DNA from: Psococerastis gibbosa
Taxonomy: Eukaryota > Arthropoda > Insecta > Psocodea > Psocidae
Direction of reading: 5' to 3'
Length of the DNA: 64,000 nt
Assembly (NCBI GenBank): GCA_963971405.1
Contig: OZ020488.1
Span: 11,101,261-11,165,260 of the forward strand
In this document: positions 44,240-54,525 of the stretch, piece by piece
Layout of the letters: every line of letters starts with the position of its first letter
Position numbering within the stretch: position 1 is the stretch's first letter
Program-made: the position numbers and the translations under genes
The notes under the pieces: model-generated
The model's database searches: none
What the model was told of the DNA's origin: nothing
Seen by the model: the letters and a program-made list of their open reading frames with translations, nothing else

Positions 44240-45015
44240 ACTGAGATTCGCACAACTTAACATGAATGAATGAGTTATTATTTTCAATCTTTTCTTCTGC
44301 TATTATTTCTTCTCATCCCTGTTTTTTCTTTGTTTTCTGAAAATGTTATGTTATAATAATGTGAAAAATAAAATAAATTGTAAATTGTAAATATGTTAGC
44401 TGGTAGAATAGCCCTTCGGGGCTAGAGCTTGCCTAATATAAAGCCGTTTTTCATTTATTCATTAATTCATTCATTCACTTATTGTTCCAATTATTATGGT
44501 GAATATACTGTATATTTAAGATGAAAATGGTGTCCACCACCGCGGCAACAGCGGTCATAATTAAAAAAATAATTTTGTGGAATTAAGCGCAAAGTTATTT
44601 ATAATTTCATTCTTATTTGTTAGTCTTCTACAACTTAAATGAGCCAATGCTTTAAAATTTTGCTTTGTTAATTAATTAAGAAATAAGAAATCTGTAAGTT
44701 TGATTTTTTGGCACCCATTTCCTACGGGGCACTCTAAAGACATTTACAGTCCGGCCACGAGTCCTATCGATCAGAGATTTAGGATCGGTTGCAGGACGTC
44801 TTGCTGGTTTTCTCGAGAAATCAAATATCAGAGCACCAACAATATGTACATGTACTGCGTTAGTACAATAGTTAATGAATCATTGTGACCTTGGACCTTA
44901 CAACGAGTTGCCATTAGAATTTTTAAATATTTTATGTGAACTTCGCTACAGTATGGCACCATCGAGAGTTAATTAATAAAATATAAACAAAAGTATGGAG
45001 TGAGATAAAATAAAG

Positions 45016-45868
45016 AACCGGTCCGAGTTTACTCGAACATGCTTTCCAATTTATCAAAATTAGTAGATAGAGAAAATGAGTAATTTCATGGTAAATAATT
45101 TTCCTATGGTTAAATTTCCGATATCTCGGGGGGGGGGGGGGGAGGGGGGGTGTCCACCTGACGTCACTCGTCACAGGTGGTGAGGTAAATTCTAGATAGG
45201 TCAGACCAACAAATCACGACACAGCAATACTGGCAGGGCACGCAATGCATTTGAGCGTGAATTTTCTATCATTTTTTCAAAAACATTTTTTTGTACAAAA
45301 CCAAATACTTTTTTGGGAAAGCAACCTGTCCGGTTTCGTTACTCAATTTAACACCTAAAACATACCTGAAGGTAGAAATCATCGATAGAAAGGTGTCGCA
45401 GAAAAATTATTTTTTAGTCATTTTTCATTAAAATTTAGTCATTTTTATTTTTTTACCCCCAGAAGCAAACTATCAAGGGGCAAGCGACCCCCGCATTTTA
45501 TCAACATTAACAACAACTACAATATATGTGAATTCAATAGAAATCGTTGGAGCCGTTTTTGGGAAATAATTTTTTTAGACGTTTTTTTGAAGTTTTTTGA
45601 AAATAAAACCCCCCCAAATTGAGTAAGCCCAAAATAAAAATGGTCCCGAGGTATGATTTTTGTGAACCTACATGCCGAATTTCATCAAAATCGACCGAGT
45701 AGTTTGGCAGGAAATCGACGCACAGACAGACAGACAGACAGACATTTCGTAAAAACCACTTTTTTGGGTTCCTGGGACCTTAAAACATATAAATCCGTTG
45801 AAATCTCGGAATCGAAAATTTCGACCGTCACAAAGCTTTCCTTATACTACGTATAAATTGGAAAGCAA
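45016..45868 (-). repeat. 850-bp dispersed repeat, complete copy, minus orientation
   Basis: Reverse complement of 40436-41287 over its whole length, including the poly-C run (here a G run near 45130) and a (CAGA)n run at 45722-45742. With that copy it forms an inverted pair enclosing 3.7 kb that includes the BESS exon. Confidence 0.75.
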
Positions 45869-46043
45869 TAATTAACGTAAATACTGCCTAACATAGTTGG
45901 GTATAGGTCATCAGGCTGTATAACATTAGAAATTTTCACTTTCAACCTTTCTCCAACACACTGAGTTTCTAAAAGTGATATAACTACTACGACAACTTAA
46001 GAGTCATGGCGCATATGCCACAAGCGTGGCCTCGCACCCTTAA

Positions 46044-46438
46044 GAGGACATGCTACCTAGAAAATGAGCACCCCAAAATTTGTTGTTTTTATTGACTTTT
46101 TATTTTTTATTTAATTAACAAAGCAAGTCATTAAAAATTTAGCTCATGGAAGTTGTAGAAGACTGCTTCATGCATCATGTAATAGGAAATATTGAATTTT
46201 TGGTACCTTAGTTCTTTCATAAATACCAGAACGGACTAAAATTATGCGTATTCTGGGATTTTTGGAAGAACCATAAAACCGAAAAGTAAAAATACCCGAT
46301 TATATGATGCATGAAGTAGTCTTCTACAACTTCCATGAGCCAAATCTTTATTGACTTGCTTTGTTAATTAAATAAAAAATAAAAAGTCCATAAAAACAAC
46401 AAATTTTGGGGTGCTCATTTTCTACGTAGCATGTCCCC
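46044..46438. mobile_element. Palindromic TTAA MITE, diverged subfamily, 395 bp
   Basis: TIRs GAGGACATGCTAC and GTAGCATGTCCCC, flanked by TTAA at 46040-46043 and 46439-46442. Subterminal GAGCACCCCAAAATTTGTTG and arms with TTGTAGAAGACTGCTTCATG relate it to the 25614 element, though the ends differ. Confidence 0.8.
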
Positions 46439-46649
46439 TTAAATTAAAAAAATATATATTATTATTTATACTATTATTGAGAATCAGTCAGAAACTACCA
46501 CAAGGTGATGACCGACAACAATTTAAGTATTTGGCTTAATATATCGGAGGAAAATAAATAAAGAAATAAAAAATAAATCCGTTTGCACCAATCCTAGCAC
46601 ACTATAACTTTTACATGAATGAGACATTAAGTAAAAATATTAATAAATA

Positions 46650-46855
46650 GATATTGACTTTTTTCTTCTATTACTAAGCCAACCTAGCGGAGTTAGGGCT
46701 ATAAAGTTCTCTCATACACTCAACTAGGAAGATCCGGGACAGCCTGCTTTACATGCATGGCCAGAAAATGTAGCTAAAGTGGGACTCGAACCAACAAGGT
46801 TTCGGGTGAAAGTCGGGGTCTGTACCACTACTCTACATATCCTGACAATATATGA
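46650..46855 (-). mobile_element. SINE family F, full copy (tRNA-derived)
   Basis: On the minus strand an A-box-like AGAGTAGTGGTACAG is followed by a B box GTTGGTTCGAGTCCCAC, then a body with CAGGCTGTCCCGG and a tail with CCTAACTCCGCTAGGTTGGC and AAAAAAGTCAATA. Partial copies at 12190-12262 and 60396-60500 share the tail. Confidence 0.75.
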
Positions 46856-47332
46856 ATGGCCATGGCATGCAACCTGTTTCAATATTATCTCATGTCAGTA
46901 GTATAGTAAAAACGCTAAAACGTTATGGTACACGAACAAGTTCTCTCTCACCGGGGCATTATCAAAGTCATTGACATAAAACACGAGGTTTGCCAGTCTT
47001 GCGTGGAAAAACTGGCATCAGTCGTCTGGTGTGAAGAAGCTAATATTAATGCTGAAGTGCCTATGAGAGTATTCTCACCATAGAATAAAATATTGTCGCT
47101 ATATTGTAGCTTGCGCTTATCGAGCGATCTTTGAGCAGTGGCACTGCAGAATATAATTTTAATTAATAATTCAATATAATAAACCATTACAGAGAAGTAA
47201 GTATTATAGAGTACCCACTGTATATCAATTAAATTAGCAGAAACGCCCCTCTACAATTCGTTACATTCAAAACGCCAATTAGCCACAGTTATTGAACTTC
47301 TTCCTCGGGACCATCACACCAATTGTTTTTTG

Positions 47333-47502
47333 CATGGCCGTGCCCAGCGGGGTGGTCCATGGGGTCTGGACCCCCCCCCCGAAATAAATGTTTGTATGTA
47401 AACCTGTATGGTTCGAAGAGTTTATCCATTAATTCATTAATAAATTACGTAAAAAGTATTTGTACCCCCCCCCCCCGAAATCAAAACCTGGGCACGGCCT
47501 TG
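47333..47502. mobile_element. hAT-like poly-C MITE, 170 bp, intact
   Basis: TIRs CATGGCCGTGCCCAG and CTGGGCACGGCCTTG. C runs of 10 and 13 sit just inside each end on the same strand. The flanks are GTTTTTTG and GTTTTTGT, nearly an 8-bp duplication. Copies at 50247, 50715 and 63911. Confidence 0.78.
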
Positions 47503-48275
47503 GTTTTTGTATAAGTCAAATTCAGTAATTGTGGCCCATCTGTGTTGGAAAGAGGTAGGCTACACACCAAAGATCGAAATCAGCAGAAAAATTATCTTCT
47601 GTTTGTTTTGACAGCTCTTCGACGATAGATATTTCATTAGACTTATTTACATCAATAAGGAATTTCCCCCTCTGATTGTCTCTTAGGAGATTATGAAGAT
47701 AAGTGTTGATTGTAAATACTACGGAAAGTAGAATGAGTTTTGACCATGGTGGACTGTAGGAGGTGTGTAGAATGCAACATTCGATCCTTATAAAATTATG
47801 GCAAAATATGAATATTGCTACAAGAATACTTCAGGGTCGTGGTCACCCTATGAAATGCATAAGTAAGGTTGTCTGAACGGCGGTACTGTCCAAAAAAGAT
47901 TTACCGGGACATTGCTAAGGGTGGCATGGTCCTAGGAATGGAAGAACCGTTCGGTTTAGGTAAACGAACTAAGAGATTCAAACTTAGCGACACCATAACT
48001 ACGATAGGATACCGCAACTCGAACACATTGCCACAAAAGGACTCAAACTAAGTTCCGGGTGAATTAATCAATCATTGCAGGTGTATGAGTATACAATAAT
48101 AGTTGACGCTATTGCAATAGAATGTAGGCAACAGGTCCCTGAGAGGTACCATCTGTTAATCCACAAGGTCAAAAAACATACGGCAGACCTGTGACACATC
48201 TTCGATTATGTCGAGTGTAAACATGTTTGCTATTGAGATACGAGGAATAAAAAGTAAACAATGCTTCCTTTGCTT

Positions 48276-48445
48276 AAAGGGCGGATCCAGCTTAAAATTT
48301 AGGGGGGGGGGGGGGTGTTACAAGTTATTTTGTAAGTTCGTAAGGTAATTTTTTTGTTGAAAAGTTGAGCTTTTTTTACTAGGTATTTTATGAATTTACT
48401 CATTTAGGGGGGTCATGACCCCCCTACCCCATGGATCCGCCATTG
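48276..48445. mobile_element. hAT MITE with G run, 170 bp, perfect 8-bp duplication
   Basis: Ends AAAGGGCGGATCCA and TGGATCCGCCATTG. CTTTGCTT is repeated at 48268-48275 and 48446-48453. Interior GTTACAAGTTATTTTGTAAG matches the broken copies at 8685 and 33395. Confidence 0.88.
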
Positions 48446-49445
48446 CTTTGCTTACTTTCGGGTGGGCAGGTAGACTTGGAGCTTCGCGTCAGTCATCTGA
48501 CCACATTTCGAGCAAAATCAGCATTAATTCCCTATAGTGTGGTGCACGATGGGACTTTCGGCTTTTCTGTTCTGGAGGTTACGGTTCTTCTTAAAGCCTC
48601 CCGCACTGGGTCTGCATTTCCCTCTTAATACAGCTACTTTGTGTAGTGGTGTGATTTGGGTTTTGAGCCATTACTTCGGATTTTGTATTTCTCCCAAGAA
48701 TTGTCACAGGCCCTTTGTGCCCTTTCAAAAAATTTGACTGTAGCCTTGTCTCTGCTGGTGTCTAGTGTTTATATCGCATTGACTTTTTATGTCTGTGATG
48801 GGAGATGAATGATGATGTAGCAGCCCCGCTAAATTAATCTTATTTTGCACTCAATTTTTTCTTTAGGTTATCGCAAGCTTCTGAGCAGTATTTTAGTACA
48901 GTATATTGTAGTAGGTAATTTTCAAGGCCTATGGCAGCTTAATTCTTACACGCTATTGGCCCTATTTCAATTCATTAATTTAAAATTTTGCCAAAACAAG
49001 ACAGTGACACACGTGTAGGCAAAAGTGACAAGTTTCAAGGCCACTGAGTACGGCACACCATGATATGCAAGACCTGGTTTACATTATAGATTTCAACACA
49101 ATTTACATTTATAGTAGGCCAGACCCTTTTAAGTTCTAAACATGACTATTTTACAACATACAATGGAATTATATCTTACTATCAAAAATAGAAGCAAATG
49201 GATGTAAACAGCACTTTAGCTGCACATCACGAGAGTTAAACAAACAACTTAAAGGCTTTAATGACGATTTGACAAAGTAAGGTTATTTGACCTAAATTTT
49301 CAATTATGCGACTATTGCAATAGTCAGACGGAATGCATGCGTTTCTTATACATAAGCAACAAACACGGTAATTATGTGTAATATGATATAATATAATATA
49401 ATATATGACTTTTCATAAATCTAACAACAAAGCAGGTTTACTTAC

Positions 49446-49540
49446 CACTGATTTCAACACCAAGAGAGCCAAGAGGAAAAATTCACCCAGCTGTATAGCA
49501 CATAACCACAAGCGCACGATAGCTTAAGATGTCACTGCTA
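49446..49540 (-). other. Candidate non-coding exon on the minus strand
   Basis: A strong donor (CAGTG then GTAAGTAAAC) sits at 49445 on the minus strand, preceded by about 100 nt with no start codon in a long frame. It faces away from the promoter elements at 49903-49940. It could be a 5' UTR exon of CPT1, whose first coding exon has an acceptor at 30386, or of a non-coding RNA. Extent of the exon is a guess. Confidence 0.25.
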
Positions 49541-49902
49541 GGTAAATAGGCTTTTAGCTCTAAAATGAAAATCAAAGCTAGGATTTGTATTATTAGCAAA
49601 GACAAGACCATGCGTCGTGTGACATAGATAAAAAATTACTTCGTTTTGGTTCAATCAAATCAAATATCAAAACAAAGTTAACAGACTAAAAGCAATATGG
49701 CGGCCGTGATCTGACCGACCTGTTAGATGCCGCCAATATTTAAATTTTGCATTTGAAAATAAAATGAATCAAATTTGAGGTAGATACATACTAAATATTT
49801 TATTGTGATCTGGTTCAATTATAATTCAACTTTTAACATCGAACACAGTTACGTAAAGAACAGTATATAGTAGTACTGTTAGAAAATGGAGTTCTTGTGT
49901 AG

Positions 49903-49940
49903 TGACGTCACAGTAAGAGGCGGAGCTAACAGCGCATGCG
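49903..49940. promoter_or_regulatory. CRE and NRF-1-like promoter elements
   Basis: A full CRE palindrome TGACGTCA (49903-49910), a GAGGCGGAG stretch and GCGCATGCG (49932-49940), the NRF-1 core, lie within 40 bp, about 120-150 bp upstream of the THAP ATG. This is the make-up of a CpG-type housekeeping promoter, possibly bidirectional. Confidence 0.55.
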
Positions 49941-50056
49941 TGGTTGCGAAAATAATGTAAACAAAATCAGCTGTTCGGCCATTGGAGGATATGAAATGCA
50001 TTGAGCGCTATTGATTTTTACAGTTTTAAGTTGTTATCATTCATATTTCTAGCGTT

Positions 50057-50492
50057 ATGGTCAAGCATTGCTGCTATGGCTTGTGTAATAGTGATAGCCT
50101 ACACCAGGACAGAACACATATGAGAGAGGCCCGAATTATATCGTTCCCCAAGCCACTGGAAAAATTAAGAAATGCAAGTGGAGGTTGCATCTTTGTGGCA
50201 GAACGAAGTCCACAATATTTAAAGTTACAAAATACACATATACATGCATGGCCGTGCCCAGGAGGTGGTCCATGGGGTCCGCACCCCCCCCCCCCCGAAT
50301 TAAATTTCTGCTGGTAAACCTGTATATCGTTTGAAGAATTTATCCATTAATTCATTACGTAAAAAGATATTTGGACCCCCCCCCCCGAATTCATAACCTG
50401 GGAACAGCCTTGTATATATGTTCAAAACATTTAGTGGATCCTACTGGGCCAACAAAAGATTATCCAGATCCAATCGGACAGTCGATTGAGAT
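50057..50492 (+). pseudogene. THAP-domain gene, disrupted
   Basis: Starts MVKHCCYGLCNSDS then ISFPKPLEKL, the N-terminal C2CH zinc-finger pattern of THAP proteins. After LEKL the frame shifts by one base; the shifted frame reads KCKWRLHLCGR and VTKYTYTC, matching the family. A 166-bp MITE (50247-50412) then interrupts the codons for the second zinc-ligand pair. On its far side the domain goes on as YICSKHLVDPTGPTKDYPDP, so the insertion broke a once continuous exon. A second MITE begins at 50493 and a third at 50715. A C-terminal transposase-like domain, present in some THAP proteins of this type, is not seen. Best read as a dead host gene or transposon-derived gene with a promoter still visible. 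Confidence 0.8.
50247..50412. mobile_element. hAT-like poly-C MITE inside the THAP domain, 166 bp
   Basis: Ends CATGGCCGTGCCCAGG and GGAACAGCCTTG. Flanks TATACATG (50239-50246) and TATATATG (50413-50420) match at seven of eight. C runs of 14 and 13. Confidence 0.85.
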
Positions 50493-50662
50493 CATGGCCG
50501 TAGCCAAGGGGGAGTTCAACCTCCCCCCCCCCCCCCGTGATGAAATGGCTTGATACTAAATATAATCGGATTTTGAGAGGAAAAATATAAGCTACTATGT
50601 AATATCCAATTAAATTTCTGAGCCCCCCCCCCCCCCCCCGAAAAATCCTGGCTACAGCCTTG
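50493..50662. mobile_element. hAT-like poly-C MITE, GTAGCC subfamily, 170 bp
   Basis: Ends CATGGCCGTAGCCAAGG and CCTGGCTACAGCCTTG. Flanks ATTGAGAT (50485-50492) and ATTGGGAT (50663-50670) match at seven of eight. C runs of 15 and 18. Confidence 0.83.
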
Positions 50663-50714
50663 ATTGGGATCAATAATGTATATTAATATATATCGTCGTT
50701 ACTTTCCAGTGGCC

Positions 50715-50876
50715 ATGGCCGTGCCCAGGTGGGTGGTGCATGGGGTCCGGACCCCCCCCCCCAAAATAATTTTTTATGTAAACCTGTATTGCTCGATGAC
50801 CATTAATTCAATAATAAATTACGTTAAAAAAAATTTGGACCCCCCCCCCCCCCCGAAAACACAAGCTGGGCACGGC
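50715..50876. mobile_element. hAT-like poly-C MITE, 162 bp
   Basis: Ends ATGGCCGTGCCCAGG and CTGGGCACGGC. CAGTGGCC (50707-50714) and CTGTGGCC (50877-50884) flank it, seven of eight. Third such element within 650 bp. Confidence 0.78.
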
Positions 50877-52689
50877 CTGTGGCCCTACGAAAATTAACTG
50901 CTAGGGTGCTCAGATAATAAATTAAATTCTAGTGATAGTATTATGGAGAGACAATAACCCTTTTTTTTACGCTACTAATATTTACAAACAACATGATAGG
51001 CTAGCGTGTCGGCAGCCCAGCCGACTAGGCTATATTTCATGGTAGTTATGCAGTAAAGTTGTATGGTTATGGTAATAAATCATTACTAATACATTAATTG
51101 TAATATGTATAAGCAAGCTTAGGCTCACATACCCATTTAAAAATCTGTTCTGCCCTCGCGGAAGTATCACAATCAATGAAATAAAATAAGATACACAAGT
51201 AAATAATATTTTTCGACAATTATTTGCAGCTACTTTGCCGCAATTTTTTTGTCAGTGCCCGCGCAAGTATTGAAGGAACATATAAATAGCACTAATTTGC
51301 CGTTGAAAAGCGAAAATTTCTTAAAATAAAATAAATTTCATTGGAAAGCCTATACACTCCATGTTAAAATGAGGGGGTGATGTCCGAGAATCAGGGGTAC
51401 CCCCTCCCTTTCCGACAGCCCACCATCTTTGTTTTACCTGCGCAAGAACTCCATTGTACATTTTACATCGGTAAAACACAATTCTTATCTTATAATATCT
51501 AGGCAACTTTGCTGTTGATGAAATTTGTTAGTTTGTATAGAAATCCAAAATTAATACGTGCTATGCGTCATTAATATATAAAAATGACGTCAAATCCCAA
51601 TGAAGGGATTGGCTAGCCACCAGCATTTCTCTAGATATCAAAGAGATCTATTATCTGGAGTGTGTGTAGTCAAAGAATTTTAATTGGAGTCTTTGCGCTG
51701 ATGGTTGGCCCTAAGTCTAACTGACTACTGCAAAGAAAAGCGATACAGTAGGTAGATATACTGTAGAGTGCAGACTAAGCCGAAATACAAGTAAATGTAT
51801 ATACTGTATTGCAACTGTCATCTTATACCCTTTCCAAAAGAGAATTCCTTTTAATTAATTGAATAATAAATAGGTATGGTACGTAAACTAGACAAGCCGT
51901 TTTTTTTAAAAATCGATCCATGCATCAGTTTGCTGGGCGCGAGCATAAGTAAGGCATAGAACAGCTTCCAAAGTTTGGGAGCAAGACATCTAATAAATAC
52001 AATATCAAGACAATAAAATGAGGTTAAGGAGCAATGCTGGCCTGCTAAAAGCATGTAACAAGCTGGTTTTGGTCCATTTAGTCCGACCTGATGATTTTTC
52101 AACTCACCAAATTATTCTTCTCACCTGTCTGACACTCAAAATAAATCCTCATTGGTGTTCAGTTAGTGAAGCTGATTTCAAACATGTTAAGTCAGGACAC
52201 AGGTGGTGGTAAAAATCAATATTCAAAATGAATGACTGAATAAATTATTGATTGGCATTGTTAAAACAGATTAAACATAATCATTATAAGGTACATTTTG
52301 TATACTATAATAACCTCAACATAAAATCTCAAAGTAGATTTCTTATGACATTTAAACGCAGTGAACATTAACGGATATACATGGAGTAGATAAGTCGAAT
52401 TCGGTTATTGAAAATTCCCGCGAAATTATACATACTAACCGATATTTTAAGAGGAAATTGACAAAATGGCGGGAACTATTGCGGTCATGAGCAGAGTCCG
52501 AGTCCGAGCTATGTCCTAGATAATTATGAGTGAAAAATGTGTGAGATTTGTTAAAGCTGGCAGAGCTGGTCGGATGAGATTTAGTACTTTTACAGGTCTT
52601 ACTTGATCGGGCGCATAACCGCACTAGTTCGCGCCATAATGTAAATTTCCCAATACAATATGCAATAAGACAATCTACAGTGCGAACCA

Positions 52690-53190
52690 AGGATTTACCA
52701 AGTTGAATCAACGAGAGCAGAGCGTGTTTCAAACTGCGGCAAACTTGGTTGTGTACACAGCGTTGGCAGGGGAACATAGTGGGACATGAGAACGCGCTGA
52801 GACTATACCAGTCAGCCTACGTACGTGACGAGTCACCTCCGAATTAATCGTGTGACTTTACTATGTTACCCAAGTGGCTCAGAATCCACTGTAAGACGGG
52901 GTTTCCACATACGTCAATAGTCAATATTAAAGGTGGTTTTGACGTGGTAGCAGACATTTTTAGTATGTCTTTAATGTCTGCTGCCACGTCAAAACCACAT
53001 TTACTATTGGCTATTGACGTATGTGGAAACCCCGCCTAATCGGGAGGTCCACTCTGTCAGTCACTTCCCCTTCTCCCCGAGGTGAAGGAGTCTGCCCCTG
53101 AGGGTGCCTGAAGTTAATAAACAGACTCATTCCCCCAGCAAGACTGACAGGGTAGCTTAAAAAGTAGAAATGCTGAAAGCAGGCGTTAGA
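52690..53190 (+). mobile_element. SINE-like family C, copy 5, split by a Harbinger MITE
   Basis: Body matches 37255-37630 on both sides of the MITE (CAAGTGGCTCAGAATCCACT to the left, GGGAGGTCCACTCTGTCAGT to the right). Confidence 0.7.
52895..53036. mobile_element. PIF/Harbinger-type MITE, 142 bp, TAA duplication
   Basis: Starts GACGGGGTTTCCACATACGT, ends ACGTATGTGGAAACCCCGCC; TAA at 52892-52894 and 53037-53039. The unbroken SINE copies near 2750 and 37460 give the empty site (CACTATAAT...). Confidence 0.88.
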
Positions 53191-53509
53191 AAAAAAGGAT
53201 ACAAAAAGTTAAAAACAGCTGTAAATTAGAGAAAGATAAAAAATAATAGTGTAGTAAATGAATAACTAAGCTACAAAAAAATAATATACATTTGAAATGA
53301 TTTTTCTATGAATGTGAAAATAGGCCTACTTGAAATGGGGGATAGCAGACATAAGGGATCAGTCAAGTATAAACGAGAAATACTTAACAATTGAAAACAA
53401 CTAACTATTCTACAAGGTTAGAGAAGTTAGTATTTAAGACGTTCACATAGTTAGGCTGGGAAGAAAGGAGGGAGGGAGAGAGGGGAGTGGAAGAATTATG
53501 TCTAGAGTT

Positions 53510-54525
53510 CTAAGGGAACGGACGCCGCTTGGCAGCTCTCTGTTTATCGAACCGCATCTCCATTTCTTCAAGAACTTTCGGCGTGTACCGCACCACCAGC
53601 TTCACAGAGCCCTGGGCTTTCTTCAAGAGTTCAACTGCCTTTTCATGGTTCTCTCCTTCAACAGACTAAAAAAGAAAGCATAAGTGTTAAATCGCCAGCG
53701 TGGCTCCTACTTGAAAATAATATTATTATTTACATAGACATATTATTACAATACAAGTATGGACAAATGAAAAGTTAGGGTTTTATTAAACCAGCATTTG
53801 GAAAAGATGGGGACCGCTACTTACAACCCCCATCCCCAGGAAGCTGCCCCGGGAAGTGGTGGTTCAGGATGGCCACAGGGCACGATTTCCTGCGACACCA
53901 TCTGCACAAAATCGGGGTGGTCGACAGCCCAATGTGCCCCTGTGCTGGCGGGAGGAAGGCACTGCAGACCACCTGGCCTACTGCCCTGCATGAAATCAAC
54001 CAAAATAACGAACACTTCGAGTCAAGGTTGTACTGGGAGGTACGGCGTCAAATGACTGAGCAGCAAGGACGGGCGTTGGCTGAAGTAAGTTAGTATTAGC
54101 ATACAAGTATTCAGGGATACTTACAACCCCATTGACAGATAGCAGCTGATCTCCACGCTTGAGACCCCCATGTCTGTCCGCAACTCCACCAGGAATGATC
54201 CTCGATATGTAAATAGGTGAGTTTTGTTCTTTCCCTCCCATCACGTTGAACCCCAGTCCTTCCTCCGTTTTGGGTAGTTCAACGACCCGTGGGTGGGCGT
54301 GTCCCTCACTCGCTGCGAACGCGGCGACAGTAGCTTTAGCCGTAGCAGAGGCTCTAATATCTTGTGATCCCTGGATGTCCACTGTTTCGTATACATGTTC
54401 ATACACCTCGCGTACTGAATTCAGGAAATCACTCTGAAGTACCTTCTGAAGTGCAGCGAGCTTTGTCGCAGGGACTTCCCCGCTTTTTTGAAGTTTATCC
54501 AGCAGCTCAATGGCACGGTTGACGT
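53510..54525 (-). CDS. Lin7: LIN-7/Veli scaffold protein, two of three coding exons
   Basis: Small L27-PDZ adaptor that pairs with CASK/LIN-2 and Mint/LIN-10 at cell junctions and synapses. Minus-strand exons: 54125-54525 and 53510-53665. The first reads [20 protein letters not shown] and [12 protein letters not shown] (L27, about the first 55 residues), [20 protein letters not shown] (start of the PDZ domain, with carboxylate loop GLGF) to LLSVNGV. The second reads [20 protein letters not shown] through [20 protein letters not shown] and ends RRPFP. The junction is GTT then GTAAGTA to TTTTTTAG. The exon at 54525 begins with two bases of an Asp codon, so a short first exon of about 12 codons is missing; I could not find it. 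With it the protein would be about 197 aa, as in LIN7C. A LINE piece at the donor has duplicated the splice site. Confidence 0.95.
53818..53830. repeat. Target duplication carrying a second LIN-7 splice donor
   Basis: TACTTACAACCCC here equals 54118-54130. On the minus strand it reads GGGGTTGTAAGTA, the last six bases of the LIN-7 exon plus its donor. The copy at 54118-54130 is the one in the exon. Confidence 0.85.
53831..54117 (+). mobile_element. LINE 3' fragment in the LIN-7 intron, 13-bp target duplication
   Basis: 287 bp. Plus strand reads [20 protein letters not shown] with PMCPC, then in a frame shifted by one [16 protein letters not shown], a Cys/His block found after the RT in many arthropod LINEs, and [17 protein letters not shown]. 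Flanked by TACTTACAACCCC on both sides. 5'-truncated, dead copy inserted opposite to LIN-7. Confidence 0.85.

Larger units (their letters stand above)
42904..49445. other. Repeat-rich intergenic stretch, no gene recognised
   Basis: Contains the hAT MITEs at 43944, 47333 and 48276, a decayed half of a TTAA MITE (about 44570-44735), the reverse 850-bp repeat, a complete TTAA MITE at 46044 and a SINE F copy. Between them I see AT-rich sequence and short open frames with no domains. 46880-47300 and 48460-49440 show nothing recognisable. Confidence 0.55.
50885..53509. other. Gap between the THAP locus and LIN-7
   Basis: 50890-52680 shows no recognisable gene or repeat apart from AT-rich sequence; 52440-52640 is more GC-balanced and has short frames starting MAGTIAVMSRV and MSEKCVRFVKAGRAGR without matching domains. 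A SINE C copy with a MITE in it fills 52690-53190. The LIN-7 3' UTR must run into this region, but no AATAAA is close to the stop. Confidence 0.5.

Noticed and set aside
52352-52777. 141-codon minus-strand frame as a gene
   Set aside because: No domain, no splice support, runs into a SINE C copy at its right end.
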